Assembly (NCBI GenBank): GCA_963848825.1 | Contig: CAWKFA010000002.1 | Coordinates: 744,001-808,000, forward strand | DNA from: CAVVSQ01 sp963848825 | GTDB taxonomy: Bacteria > Planctomycetota > Planctomycetia > Gemmatales > Gemmataceae | Length of the DNA stretch: 64,000 bases | Reading direction: 5' to 3' | Shown: in pieces, positions 27,455-39,992 of the stretch | Position numbering within the stretch: position 1 is the first letter of the stretch | How the letters are laid out: each line of letters starts with the position of its first letter | The notes under the pieces: model-generated | What the model saw: only the letters and a program-made list of their open reading frames with translations | Told to the model about the DNA's origin: nothing | The model's database searches: none | Translations under genes and position numbers: made by a program

Positions 27455-30002
27455 TTAGTTGCTGTTTGAGTTCAGGTTGAGCTCGGCCGTCGCTGCCGCC
27501 TGAGCGGTGATGCCGCGGCGCCGCTGAAAGGCCGGCGCGTCGATAATGCCGTTAATCAAAACGGATGGCTGTCCCCTGGCGGCCTCGAGGCGCGCCAGAA
27601 TGTCATCCACCGTATGTGTGTCGGCAGGCTCCAGACCACGGCCCAGAGCGTATATCAGCATTTTCTCCGTGATGCAGCGATAGAAATCAAGCCGTCGTTC
27701 GGTGACGAGCACTTTCTTCAGTTCCTGGACGTTCTTGAAGGTTTCGCCGGTAAGCAGCTCGCCGGCCGGCTCGATGGGCTGGTCCAATTCTTTGTCTCGC
27801 CAACGGCCGATGGCATTGAAGTTTTCAAAAGCGAGGCCGAGCGGGTCCATGCGGTTGTGGCACGAGCTGCACAGGGCGTCGGCGCGGTGAAGCTTGAGCG
27901 ATTCCTTGAGCGTGGGCGGGGTTTTGCTGCCCTTGAGCGTCGCCTCCGCTTCCTCGAGGGGTGGGATATCGCCAGGGGGAGGCGGCGTCGGCAAGCCCAG
28001 AATATTGTCGAGAATAAAGAGGCCGCGCTTGACCGGCGAAGTGCGGTCCGGGTTCGAAGTGATGATGAGGACGGACGCTTGCGTCAAAATGCCGCCACGC
28101 GGGCTAGCGGCCGGCAGCTTCACCTTTCTCATCTCGTCGCCGCTAACACCGTCGATGGCATAATGCCTGGCGAGTTTTTCATTGAGGAACGTGTAGTCGG
28201 CATCGATCAATTCGAGCAGGCTGCGATCTTCGCGCACCACATATTCAAAGGCCATCTCGGTCTCTTGGCGCATGGCTTTGCGCAGCTCGGGCGTCAACTC
28301 GAATTGCGCGAAGCGTTTGGGCCCTTTGAAAAAAGCGTTGCCAGCTTCCTTGAGCTCCAACTTCTCGGCATCGGTTAACTTGTCCTTGGCCCGGAGCTCA
28401 CGCAAACGGGCTCGTTGCTTCTCGACCTTGGGGTCGACGGCCTGTTCCCGTCCTAGCACGGCGGCGGCGTTGACGTTGATCGTATCGATGCCGCGCGCCT
28501 GCAGCCACTGGCCGGCGAAGTTGCGCATCAATTCGCCCGAGCGCTTATCGGCCAGCATGCGTGTCACCTGCGCGGCCAAGTTCTGCCGCAGCTTGCCCTC
28601 CTCCGCCAGGCGGAACAGTTCCTGGTCCGGCATGGACGACCAGAGAAAGTAGGAGAGCCGTGACGCCAGCGCGTAGTCATCCAGCAAGGGAAAGTTGTCG
28701 GTCGAATTGGGCACTGCCCACTCTTCCCTGAAGACAAAACGAGGCGACGCCAGCGTGACGATCATCGCCTGCGCCATCCCCTCCTCAAACGTCTTGCCCG
28801 GCTTGGCGGCCGTCGTTTCGGCGAATCGAACCAGGCGGTCAACGGTGGCGGCATCGGCCGGCCTGCGATAAGCCCGGGTCACGAAGGCTTTCAGGAGCTT
28901 GGCGGCATAGGCGGTTCGTTCCGCGGGGTCGGTGGGAACGCCGCCAGGGAAGAAGCGTTCGTGGTTGGGCGGGCGCACCCACTGATCCGGCGCCATGGGG
29001 CCACGAATGGTGACGCCGAGCACACGTAACGTCAACGAACGAGGACGTTTCTCCTTGGGAGTAAGCGGCTCAATCTCGACGGTCAAGACCTGATTGCCCG
29101 CATCCCAATCCTCTTCGAATACAAACTTGTACGCCCGGCCATTCTGTCGGCTGAAATCCTGGGTGAGCAGAATCTTGTCGCCGCATTTGAAGGTGAAGCG
29201 GCACTTGTTGTAATCGAACACTTCATCGACATAGGTCTCATTGGCGCATCAGGTCGAGATTGACCTGGTAATGCCCCTTTTTTTCCACCATAAATTCATG
29301 TTGCGCCGTCGCCGCCTTGTAATAAGAGAGCGGCAAATAATCCTGTGGGCCTTTGCCCTTCACCGGTTCGAAAGCGTCGCCACCGAAAGATTGGCCGGTG
29401 ATGCGTTTTTCAATGGGCACCATGGCCTGCATCGGCACGACCTGCGCGACGATGGTCTTGGCGGCGCCGATATATTTTTCCAGGAGGAGCGGCGAGATTG
29501 TCAGTACGTCGGCGATGTTGTCGAATCCATGGCCGGTGTCGTCGGCCGGGAACTCGGCCGTGGCATTGAAGTCCACGCCCAGCAGGTCGCGAATGGTGTT
29601 GCGATACTCGGTGCGGTTAAGCCGACGAATGGTGACCCGGCCCGGATCGGGGTTCTTGGGATCGATGGCGAAGGCCGAATACTTGATCCACCGCTCAAGC
29701 TCGGCCACCTGTTCGGAAGTTGGCCGGCGCTTGCCCTTGGGCGGCATCATGTCGGCCTGAAGCATTTTGAGGGTTTTCAGCCAAACGTCGGTGTTCTTGA
29801 TGAGCGGCGCCGGATCGTCGACGTCAAAGTCGATGCCACCCTTTTTTAATTCGGCATTATGGCAACCGCTGCAGAATTTATTTAGCACTGGGGCGGCAGA
29901 CTTACGAAAATCGCCAGTTACATCGGTGTCGGCGCCGAAGGCTGGATAACAGGTGACGGCCAAACCGATAACGATGGCCGAAGAGAACGAGCCCCTTGGC
30001 AT
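27455..30002 (-). CDS. DUF1587/DUF1595/DUF1592/DUF1588/DUF1585 multidomain c-type cytochrome protein, one frameshift
   Basis: ATG 30002 gives a signal peptide (SSAIVIGLAVTCYPAFGA). An N-terminal haem motif CSGCH (residues 44-48) is followed by the DUF1587 segment (VTIRRLNRTEYRNTIRDLLGVD). The frame changes near 29240, where one extra C interrupts DLMRNETYVDEV. Then come DUF1595 (FVTRAYRRPA), DUF1592 (LASRLSYFLWSSMPD), DUF1588 with a second CSSCH motif in CSSCHNRMDPLGLAFENF, and DUF1585 (DFYRCITEKMLIYALGR). The full length is about 848 residues. It is the first gene of an operon with the DUF1552 gene. A near-consensus promoter lies 44 bp before the start. Confidence 0.88.
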
Positions 30003-30045
30003 TTTTGCCCCTTGCTGGGAAACCCCACGACTAGCTTTAACCTTT

Positions 30046-30074
30046 AATATACCCGAGCTTTACGGCGCGGGCAA
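30046..30074 (-). promoter_or_regulatory. Predicted sigma70 promoter of the DUF1592/DUF1552 operon
   Basis: On the minus strand, TTGCCC (30074-30069) and TATATT (30051-30046) are separated by exactly 17 bases. They lie 44 bp upstream of the ATG at 30002. Confidence 0.55.
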
Positions 30075-30125
30075 CATTTTAATTTGCGGAATGTTATACC
30101 TGGCAGACCAAAATGAATCCGGTCT

Positions 30126-30362
30126 TCATCCACACTGGCTGCTTGCCGATTTTCCATGTGGAAACAACCGAGTGTGCTGCCACCAATACCGAACATCCTT
30201 CTCGTCCGTAAGGGCATTTAGGCGAGTTACTTCCGCTACCGCAAGTTCTTGACTTCGAACGATCTCCTTAACAGTGACAAGAGCTTCGGGCCGTGCATCC
30301 TTACCTTGGAAAGCGTCCCATCGCAAGATCGCGTATACACTTTCATGTACCTGTTGCGTCAT
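30126..30362 (-). CDS. Small conserved-looking hypothetical protein
   Basis: The 78-residue product has a soluble look (MTQQVHESVYAILRWDAF, ALVTVKEIVRSQELAVAEV, RYWWQHTRLFPHG). The pattern of a short strand, a long helix, then a Trp-rich turn suggests a real small domain, and I have the impression that similar short proteins occur in other planctomycetes. There is no recognised function. It lies upstream of the DUF1592 operon on the same strand, in an AT-richer stretch with no better frame. Confidence 0.45.
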   Translation of the reverse strand: MTQQVHESVYAILRWDAFQGKDARPEALVTVKEIVRSQELAVAEVTRLNALTDEKDVRYWWQHTRLFPHGKSASSQCG

Positions 30363-30465
30363 AGAATTTGATACCTTTGAGTCTGCTCCGGTAATTTACG
30401 AGAAAGAATGAGGAGAAAATGGGCCCTGGCAGCATCTGGGGACGTTTATTATCTGAGAGGTTGGT

Positions 30466-31757
30466 TTATTTTTTGGCTCCCGCGACTTCCTCCAGCATTT
30501 TGGCGCAGAGTTGCATGGATCGGCCATTATGGTAGGCGCCTTGCCAGGGGGAGGTACGCGTAGTGCCGCGTGGCGAGCCGTCCTCGTTGAGAGTTGCCCA
30601 CCAGCTTCCCTGGGGTGCAACCTGGTGTTTTTGCACAAAGTCGAGCGTGCCGGCGAAAGCCGTATAGTATTCCGGATTGCCAGTAAGTTTGAACATTTCC
30701 AGCATGGCAACGAGCCCTTCCGCCTGCACCCACCATTCCTTGCGTTTGTCCGTCGCGGGCTGGCCCAACGGCCCCGTGTAGAAAAAGCCGCCGCGCTGAC
30801 GGTCGTAGCCATACTTCAGGCAGTAGTGACAGAGCGACTCGGCCCAGGCGCGATAAAGGGCCGGCGGTTGACCGAGGGCGCGCACGGCGTCGAGGACAAG
30901 CCATGAACACTCGACGTCATGGCCATAGCTGGCGCGCAAATTCGCCGCCGTCTCGATCATGTGCCAGTCGGGCCGCCAGCCATCGATGTTGCAGGGAAAG
31001 TCCGGATGGCGAACCGTGGTGGTGTTGATGACGATCATTTCCGCCAGTCGTTCCTTGACGAGCGGATCGGGCCAGACCCGATAAAGGGCGGTGAGCGCTT
31101 CGAGCACGTGCAGGTGAGTGTTGTAGGTTTTGTTGCCGGCCGGGCCGACATAGCCATTGACCTTGGGATCGACGATCGGCTGCCAGTCTTCGGTGAAAAA
31201 CTCAATGTAGCCGCCGTGGCGGCGGTCGCGGGCCTTTTCTTCAAGCACGGCGAAAAGGTCCCTGGCAGCTTGCAAGGCCCTGGCATCGCCCGTCGCCTGA
31301 TGGTAGGCGCACAGACTGTAGAGCGCGAAGGCATTGAGATAGACATGTTTGCGGCGGTCTTTGGGCTCGCCCTTGTCGGTCACCTTGGAGAAATAGCCGC
31401 CGCGCTGGCGATCACGCATTTTGTTTTCAAGGAAATCGAAGCCCGCCCGGGCTGCGCCGGTTGCCGCCTGGCGCTCGATATTCTCAATCATGAGAGTGCT
31501 GAAAAACCAGAGCTGACGTGCTTGCAAGACGAGAAACTTCTCGCCCGTGCCGACGAATTTGCCGCCGCGCAAGTCTCGAAGTAACCGCCGTTAACCCCGT
31601 CGAGTGCCGCTGGCAGATAGAAATCGATAATGCTGGATTTAAGCAGGTCGCGGCAGCGCCTGGCCTGCTCGGCCAGCACCATTGGGGACGGCGGATCATC
31701 GGCACGTGCCCAAAGTGGCAGAGACAGAAGTAATCCGAGGCAAAAAACAGAACGCAT
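30466..31757 (-). CDS. Secreted AGE-family (N-acylglucosamine 2-epimerase-like) protein, one frameshift
   Basis: ATG 31757 gives a signal peptide (RSVFCLGLLLSLPLWARA). SIIDFYLPAALDGVNGGYFE is the first barrel helix pair. The frame changes near 31578 and continues GTGEKFLVLQARQLWFFS, ENKMRDRQRGGYFSKV, YNTHLHVLEALTALYRVW, NIDGWRPDWHM, GHDVECSWLV and KEWWVQAEGLVAML, all typical of the (alpha/alpha)6 barrel of AGE epimerases. His residues in NTHLH and GHDVE correspond to the usual catalytic pair. Most AGE enzymes are cytoplasmic and act on N-acetylglucosamine, mannose or cellobiose; the signal peptide suggests a periplasmic carbohydrate here. Total length is about 430 residues. Confidence 0.78.
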
Positions 31758-32013
31758 CACCATTACCTCAAAAGGGGGAAATACAGCCAACCACAATAAC
31801 CGCCTGTCGTTCCGCGTCAACGATAAAACAAAATATGCCTTGGCACAGTCCCTTTGGACATTTTCCCTTGCCTACGTACTAAAGATTCCAGAAGTCGTTC
31901 TACGTACATTTCGGTCACCGCCACCAATAAATCGTAATTCACCTTTTAGCCCGTCAAATGGACTAGTTCTAACTTTTCTTTAACAATTCGCGGTTAAAAT
32001 CCTTGGGAGCGAA

Positions 32014-32091
32014 TATAATGTGTACGTAGTAACGGGACGAATACTTCGCGGCGACTCGGAACCGCCGCGAAACGAACAGCGAACCGTCCCG
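32014..32091 (+). promoter_or_regulatory. -10 element and structured 5' leader of the OGT-like gene
   Basis: TATAAT at 32014-32019 is a consensus -10 box without a clear -35 partner. Downstream, CGGGACG (32033-32039) can pair with CGTCCCG (32085-32091). Inside it, TTCGCGGCG (32045-32053) pairs exactly with CGCCGCGAA (32063-32071) around a nine-base loop. The structure ends 15 bp before ATG 32107 and could control translation. Confidence 0.5.
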
Positions 32092-32106
32092 CCCGAAGAG
32101 GCCTGC

Positions 32107-34560
32107 ATGGCGACCAGCGCACCCTTGTTCGATTTGGCCGTCCGCTATCACGGCGCTGGCGACCTACGGCAAGCGGCCCGGCTTTATCAGCAAATCATCG
32201 ACTCGGAACCTACCCATGCGCCCGCTCACGTCAACTTGGGCGCAGTCCTCCTGGCCACCGGCAAATGCGCGGCAGCCATCACTTCCCTTGAAGAAGCCTT
32301 GCGTCTGGATCCCACGTCTCTGACAGCCTGGTTCTTTCTCGGAACTGCCTTCACCTCGGCGGGTAATTTCGGCAAGGCAACCAACTGTCTCAGGAAGGCC
32401 GTCGCGCTGAATCCCGGTTTTGGCGATGCTTTTAACAACCTGGGAATTGTGCTGGCGAAGCAAAACTCCATGGAAGAAGCCACAACTTGCTTCCGCCGGG
32501 CGATACGGCTAAACCCGAAGAGTGTCGATGCTCTCGTCAACTTGGGCCACGCTCTGAATAGTCAAGCGCAGGCCGAGGAAGCATTGAATTGCTTTCGCCA
32601 GGCCTTGAAGCTGGATCCGGGTCACAGTGAGGCCCATTACAATCTTGGGAATATTCTCAAAAACCAGAACCAGCTCGCGGCAGCAGTCGACTGCTATCGT
32701 GAGGCTATTCGCCTGGCGCCCCGCCATGCGGATGCTCACAACAATCTCGGGATCGTCCTTTGCGAGCAAAAGCAGCTTGACGAGGCGGCCGAATGTTTCC
32801 GCGGCGCCCTGCGCACGAATGCCAGTCATCTGGATGCGCTCAATAATCTTGGGTTCGTACGGTTCGCTCAGAAACGCCACAGCGACTCCGCAAAATGTTT
32901 TCGGGATGCCTTACGGATCAACTCCCAGCAACCCCACGCGCACAATCATTTGGGGAATGCGCTGTTCGAGCTGGGCAAACGCGCCGAAGCAGCGGCCTGT
33001 TATCGCGAGGCAGTGCGTCTGCACCCGTCCTTCGCGGATGCTCATTACAACCTGGCCAACACGCTGCAGGCGCAGGGACAACTGGATGAAGCCGTCGCCT
33101 GCTTTCAGGAGGCGCTTCGCCTGCGGCCCACGCATGCTCAGGCGCACAATAACTTGGGGAACATTTTCAAGGATCAGGGCCGGCTGGACGAAGCGCTGAC
33201 CTGTTTTCAAAAAGCCGTGCAGTTGGCTCCGGAGCAGCAAGCTTTCCACAGCAATATGCTGCTCACCATGCTCTATCACCCCGATGCCAGCAGCGACATC
33301 CTCCTGGAAAAGCATCGCCGCTGGGAGCGGGACCACGCTGCAACTTTAGCCCCACCAGAAAATCCGCAGGAGAGGCCTGGGCCGAAGAAGGCGACCAAAC
33401 GCCTGCGCATCGGCTATATCTCCCCTAATTTTTGCGACCACATCGTCGCCCGTAACATGCTCTCCGTATTGCGGCGGCACGATCATCGCGCTTTCGAAAT
33501 CTTCCTCTATAGCCATCCACCGAAAAGCGACAACGTTACCGAGGAGGTCCGCCGCTGGGGCAATCACTGGCGCGACATTGGCGACTGGTCCGATGGCCGT
33601 GTCGCTGACCAAGTCCGGGAGGACGGCATCGACATCCTGGTGGACCTGGCGTTACACACCGGCGGCAATCGGCTCGCGATCTTCGCGCGCGAACCGGCGC
33701 CGATACAGGTCACGTTCGGCGGCTACCCGGGCACTACCGGGCTCGCGACGATCGATTACCGCCTGACCGACCCCCACCTCGATCCGCCCGGACTTTTTGA
33801 TCATTGCTATACCGAACAATCGCGCCGCCTGCCCCATAGCTTTTGGTGCTATGAACCGAAGTCTGCCGCAGCGCCGGTGGCGCCGCTGCCCGCTTTGACA
33901 AATGGCTATATCACATTTGGCTGTCTCAACAATTTCTGCAAAATCAATGACAAGGTCCTCGATCTCTGGGGGCAGGTGCTTACGGCTGTCGACAACGCGC
34001 GCTTGCTCGTGCAGGCGCCGGCAGGAAGCCAGCGCGAACGTCTGACCACTTTTCTGGCCCAGCGCGGCATCGCGCCGCACCGGGTCGCGTTTTGCACGCC
34101 ACAACCTTATCAGACTTATTTGTCGCAATACGACAAGGTGGACATCGGCCTGGATACCTTCCCCTACAATGGCCACACTACCAGCCTGGATTCTTTTTGG
34201 ATGGGTGTGCCCGTCGTCACGTTGGTGGGCCAAACCGTGGTTGGCCGAGCAGGCCTCAGCCAGCTAACCAACCTCGGCCTAAAAGATCTGGCAGCCTTTT
34301 CGCCCGATCAGTTTGTGCGCCTGGCCGTCGAGCTGGCCAAAGATCAGGCACGGCTCAAGGACCTTCGCTCCGGGCTGCGACAGCGGATGCAACACTCACC
34401 GCTCATGGATGCCGTGGGCTTTACGCGCGGGATCGAACAGGCATTTCGTGGGATGTGGCGTGATTGGTGCGGGCAAGGTCAAGGCAAAACAGCCGCTGCC
34501 GTTCAGCCATATATTGCCACCGAATTTGAGCCCGGGCAATTTGCTACCGAGCCAAGTTAA
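32107..34560 (+). CDS. TPR protein with O-GlcNAc transferase-like (GT41) catalytic domain
   Basis: The start at ATG 32107 is chosen because the frame upstream covers a structured leader and is not TPR-like. Residues 1-400 hold about 11 TPR units of 34 residues (AxxxxxxALRLxPxxAxAHxNLGxxL). Residues about 440-800 are the GT41 domain: LRIGYISPNFCDH, FLYSHPP, LVDLALHTGGNRL, PIQVTFGGYPGTTGLATIDYRLTD, GCLNNFCKI, and LDTFPYNGHTTSLDSFWMGVPVVTL. GT41 enzymes transfer GlcNAc or other sugars from nucleotide sugars to Ser/Thr of proteins, and the TPRs hold the substrate. The enzyme is cytoplasmic, 817 residues, intact in one frame. Its protein targets are unknown. Confidence 0.9.
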   Translation: MATSAPLFDLAVRYHGAGDLRQAARLYQQIIDSEPTHAPAHVNLGAVLLATGKCAAAITSLEEALRLDPTSLTAWFFLGTAFTSAGNFGKATNCLRKAVALNPGFGDAFNNLGIVLAKQNSMEEATTCFRRAIRLNPKSVDALVNLGHALNSQAQAEEALNCFRQALKLDPGHSEAHYNLGNILKNQNQLAAAVDCYREAIRLAPRHADAHNNLGIVLCEQKQLDEAAECFRGALRTNASHLDALNNLGFVRFAQKRHSDSAKCFRDALRINSQQPHAHNHLGNALFELGKRAEAAACYREAVRLHPSFADAHYNLANTLQAQGQLDEAVACFQEALRLRPTHAQAHNNLGNIFKDQGRLDEALTCFQKAVQLAPEQQAFHSNMLLTMLYHPDASSDILLEKHRRWERDHAATLAPPENPQERPGPKKATKRLRIGYISPNFCDHIVARNMLSVLRRHDHRAFEIFLYSHPPKSDNVTEEVRRWGNHWRDIGDWSDGRVADQVREDGIDILVDLALHTGGNRLAIFAREPAPIQVTFGGYPGTTGLATIDYRLTDPHLDPPGLFDHCYTEQSRRLPHSFWCYEPKSAAAPVAPLPALTNGYITFGCLNNFCKINDKVLDLWGQVLTAVDNARLLVQAPAGSQRERLTTFLAQRGIAPHRVAFCTPQPYQTYLSQYDKVDIGLDTFPYNGHTTSLDSFWMGVPVVTLVGQTVVGRAGLSQLTNLGLKDLAAFSPDQFVRLAVELAKDQARLKDLRSGLRQRMQHSPLMDAVGFTRGIEQAFRGMWRDWCGQGQGKTAAAVQPYIATEFEPGQFATEPS

Positions 34561-34594
34561 AAAAGAACCAAAAAATAAGCGATGGGCTCGGACG

Positions 34595-35050
34595 TCAACT
34601 TACGGTGATACGCTCGCGCGGGACGTGTGCCGGCGCCATCGCCTTGGTGACCCGGCCCAACAAATTAATCAGGGTGGACACCTCTTCGTCACTGAAGGCA
34701 GTCAATAAGCGTCGCCGGAAGGGCTCGTTTTGTGTCCATAGCTTCTTCATGGCGCGCCGGCCTTTCGCCGTTAGCGCCACCGTGCGGGCCCGGCCGTCGG
34801 TGGGGTGGCGTTCCCGCACCACGAGCCCGCGTTGCTCCAGAAGAAGAAGCATGGCGCGTACGGTATTGGGATCGGAGGAAATGCGTTCCACGAGTTGCTG
34901 TTGCGTCAGCGCCACCTCATCCGTCAATGCTTTTAGCAAGACGAACTGATCGGCGGTTACCGCATTGCGCGTAAAATGGGCGTCCGCTTGCCGGTGCATG
35001 GCAAGATAAGCGGCTCGCAACGCCATGGCGACATGATGTCCGCCTGTCAT
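34595..35050 (-). CDS. MarR-family transcriptional regulator
   Basis: The 151-residue product has the MarR winged helix: LTQQQLVERISSDPNTVRAMLLLLEQRGLV is the DNA-binding helix pair and RERHPTDGRARTVALTAKG the wing. Dimerisation helices flank it at both ends. MarR proteins usually repress neighbouring genes and release DNA on binding a small phenolic or other ligand. The only close neighbours are the convergent OGT-like gene and the zinc-ribbon gene 200 bp upstream, so the target is not clear. Confidence 0.88.
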   Translation of the reverse strand: MTGGHHVAMALRAAYLAMHRQADAHFTRNAVTADQFVLLKALTDEVALTQQQLVERISSDPNTVRAMLLLLEQRGLVVRERHPTDGRARTVALTAKGRRAMKKLWTQNEPFRRRLLTAFSDEEVSTLINLLGRVTKAMAPAHVPRERITVS

Positions 35051-35258
35051 AGCGACCTCGGGTAGTGAATTTTCGTAGAAGAAGCGAGTGAGGGCGAAGT
35101 TAACGCGCTAGCGGATGGGTGTCAATGAAAATTATGAGAAAATTTTAAGAGTAGGTGCCTTTCCCAAAGGCCCGGGGCGTGGACTTCAGGTCGGGCCATA
35201 CCTGTCGGCCTGGCGGAAACGCCAGGCTCAAAAAGCATTACGCGAGACTCAAAAACAA

Positions 35259-35954
35259 TTACGCGTCAGCGTACAACATGCGCCCGCAATTTTTGCAGAT
35301 AACGAAGATGCCACGCTGCAAATCGTTGGACATTTGCGGAGTGACTTCCGTTTGGCAATTGATGCAGATGCGGGCCCGGACTGGAGAGAGGGCGTCGGCC
35401 CATTTGGAGTTCACCAGGCGTTCGTAATGCAAGCGCACGTCTTCCGGCAGCGTGGCCTCCACCTCGGCCAGCTGCTTACGCGCATTATCACGCTCGGTCG
35501 CCCAGCGTTCGAGACGGTCCTTGTGCTCCTTGTCGAACTGGGCGGCATCGGCCTGGCATTTTTGCAGTATCTTTTCGGAGTCGGGGATTAGCTTGGTTCT
35601 GTCCTCGATCTCGGACATCACATCCAGGATTTCATCCTCAAGTTGACGGATGAGCTTGTTGGCGGCGGCGACTTCGGTTCGCAGCGCGTCATATTCCTTC
35701 TTGTTGCTGATGGGAGTCTTTTCGAGTTTCTCGATGCTTTGCTGCGCCGCCTTGATGGAAACTTCCTTGTCGTTGATTTTTACTTTCAACTGCTTGATGC
35801 CGTCCCGGGCATTTTGCAGGGCTTCCTCGGCCTGGGCGACTTTGAGCTGATGTGCTTTGTGCGCCTTGGGGCCCTGGTCGAGCTTGGCTTCAAGGTCCCT
35901 GATGTGCCGTTTGTGGCGGTGGATTTCTTTCAGGATCGGGCCCGGAGCGGACAT
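35259..35954 (-). CDS. Coiled-coil protein with C4-type zinc ribbon
   Basis: ATG 35954 starts a 231-residue protein. Residues about 5-175 form a long antiparallel coiled coil rich in Lys, Glu and Gln. The C-terminus has CINCQTEV and CKNCGR, a four-cysteine zinc ribbon. This is the layout of the bacterial CT398/HP0958-like family, which has roles in RNA or sigma-factor handling and export in some species. It lies 123 bp downstream of rpoD on the same strand, but a strong terminator hairpin stands between, so separate expression is likely. Confidence 0.82.
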   Translation of the reverse strand: MSAPGPILKEIHRHKRHIRDLEAKLDQGPKAHKAHQLKVAQAEEALQNARDGIKQLKVKINDKEVSIKAAQQSIEKLEKTPISNKKEYDALRTEVAAANKLIRQLEDEILDVMSEIEDRTKLIPDSEKILQKCQADAAQFDKEHKDRLERWATERDNARKQLAEVEATLPEDVRLHYERLVNSKWADALSPVRARICINCQTEVTPQMSNDLQRGIFVICKNCGRMLYADA

Positions 35955-36039
35955 GGTGCGGTCCTCATGGAAGGAGATTGCCAAACCGCGCCGTTCCTCG
36001 AACGGCGGTCAAATGTCATCCTGTCGGTCCCCAAACGCA

Positions 36040-36066
36040 AACCGCCGGTCCCAAGGACCGGCGGTT
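36040..36066 (-). terminator. Terminator hairpin after rpoD
   Basis: AACCGCCGGTCC (36040-36051) pairs perfectly with GGACCGGCGGTT (36055-36066) around a 3-base loop, giving a 12-bp GC-rich stem 11 bp beyond the rpoD stop. On the minus strand it is followed by TTGCGTTTGGG, only moderately U-rich. Confidence 0.7.
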
Positions 36067-36076
36067 GTTGAAAACG

Positions 36077-37846
<1,770 letters not shown>

Positions 37847-37902
37847 GAGCCTTCTCCTCGAAAATCGTGTCACCCCTGCGCCTCATTCATGAAGGGCGGG
37901 AG

Positions 37903-39678
37903 TCAGTTATGCGCTTGGAGTTTTCGTAAAAGCTCACGAGCCGTCCCGTGGTCAGGCGCGGCCTTTATCTGGTTTTTGAGTTCATCCTGGCGCTGGCGAA
38001 GTTGCCGGCGCTGACGTATCCAGTCGAGCACGCCGCGCAGATACTCCTGGCGGTCCTGCTGGGCGAGGCCGCGCTCGCGCATTTCCTCGGCCTTGTCCAG
38101 CAATGCTTCATTATCAAGGCGCCGCGCAATTGGTCCAGGTCGGGTATAAGCCCTTCGGCATGGAGGCGGTAAAGGCCTTCCAGTAATAACCGCAGGCCTG
38201 GATGTTCCAGATCAGAGGCGGGAACTTCGTTAATGACCTGGCCGACGAGACTGCCATCGGCCAGCAATACTTCCAGGAGTTCGATTTCATGCTTCGCGGC
38301 CGGTGCGCTGCGTTGCTCCGGGGCCGGTGTCGGGCTGACCGCGCGGAGATCCACGCGTTCGGTGCGCCGCGCCGCAATTCCTTGAGTCGGGCCCATAAGG
38401 TCTCCTCCTTGAGGTTCAAACGATGGGCAATCCGATTGACCATCAGCTCCACTTTCATGCTTCCTTCCGCCGGCGCCGCGGCCAGCGTGCCGAGCATTTT
38501 CTCGACCGCCCCGACGGTCCCTTGCACCGAGGGGCTATCCCCTTGCTTCGAGGCGAGGACCCGCGCCAGTTTATATTCGAGCACGTCCGGCGCTCGTTCC
38601 AGCGCCTCGCGAAATGGGCCCGGGCCACGCGCCGTCAGTAGGTCGCACGGGTCGAGCCCCTCGGGGAGCGTCGCGATGCGCAGGTCCATTTCCTGGCTTA
38701 CAAAGACCTCCAGCGCCCGGTCCACGCCGGTGTCGCCGCCTGCATCGCCATCAAACACGAGCACCACGCGCGGTACGACCCCGCGAATTTGCCGGATATG
38801 CCGATTATTCAGCGCTGTGCCCATGGTCGCCACCACGTGTTGGATACCGTGTTGGTGCGCCATCATGACGTCGGTATAGCCTTCCACGATCGCCAGGTAG
38901 CCGGCCTTCGCCGCCGGCTGGCGAGCCTGATCAATGCCATAAAGCTGGTCGCTCTTCGTAAATAAAGGCGTCTCCGCGGAGTTGATGTACTTGGCCGTTT
39001 TCGCTGCCGAGGGGGAGGAGGGCAATACCCTGGCCCCGAAACCAACAGTCTGCCCGCGCCCATCGCGGATGGGAAAAATCACTCGATCACGGAAACGATC
39101 GTAGCAGCCGCTATCATCATCGCGGCGTTTGCAGAGTCCGACCTTCTCGAGCAATTCGATGGACAACTTGGCGGCAGCGGTTTTTTGCACCAGCCAATCT
39201 CCCAGGGGGGGCGCGAAACCCAAACCGAAGCGCCGGACGGTATCACCCAGTAACTTGCGCTCACCCAGATATGCGCGTGCCGCCTCGGCGAGTGGCGACT
39301 CGAGCAAGCATGCCTGGAACTGCTCCGCTGCCCAGCTTACCAGGTCAAGCATAAGGGCGCGACCGGGTTCGTGCGGTGATTTCTTTAAAGAATCAAGGGA
39401 AATTCCTACGCGCCGTGCCAATATTTCCATGCTTCCCGAAAACCCACTTTTACGAACTCTTGAACAAATTTGATGACATCGCCGTGTTTATCGCAGGCCC
39501 AACACTTGTAGCGTTGCTTGCGGGGATCGACGTCGAGAGACGGGCGGTGGTCGTCATGAAAGGGACAAACGCCCTTAAAAGTCGGCCCTACGGGCCGCAG
39601 GGCGATGTAGCTGCCCACGACATCGACGATGTCATTGGCCTCTTTCACCCGCTGTTTCAGGGCTACCCGATCGTCCAC
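37903..39678 (-). CDS. dnaG: DNA primase, with three frameshifts
   Basis: The N-terminal CHC2 zinc finger is clear (GVCPFHDDHRPSLDVDP, YKCWACDKHGD). The frame changes near 39431 (FREA to MEILARRVG, one A missing) and continues through the RNA polymerase core (YDRFRDRVIFPIRDGRG), the toprim motifs YLAIVEGYTDVMMAHQHG and VLVFDGDAGG, and the C-terminal region. Two more changes occur near 38370 and 38125. The C-terminal helicase-binding helices (HEIELLEVLLADG, DKAEEMRERG) are present. The start is uncertain: GTG 39678 precedes DDRVALKQRVKEANDIV, the usual first helix. DnaG makes RNA primers at the replication fork. The gene heads the dnaG-rpoD unit. Confidence 0.9.
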
Positions 39679-39992
39679 CAAGGGGCACCCAAGGGCAGGA
39701 GGTCGATGGAAACCAAAAGTACTGAACTTTCCACCAGAACGAAGGACGTGTCGCCGCCCGCCGTACCCCATGAGGCCTTGTGTGCCGCGGCCGTCCATAT
39801 TATACGGGGGGAAGCTAAGCAAAACCGGTCCCCATCCATGGGTCGTGAATAAAAAGACGGACTTCTTCGTGGTCCGCCCGCCGGCAAAACGCGCTGACAG
39901 CCGCCAGCAATGCTCGCGGTCACGAGGCGGCATATTGCCGCAACTCTTTTACCTATCTACACTTGCTATTACAATTTATTGATCTCTCCGCA

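Noticed and set aside
32020..32106. Upstream start for the OGT-like protein
   Set aside because: The added 29 residues lie in the hairpin leader, lack TPR pattern, and the first TPR begins right after Met at 32107.
39679..39933. Extended N-terminus of DnaG
   Set aside because: About 85 extra residues without similarity to primases; the usual first helix starts at the proposed GTG.
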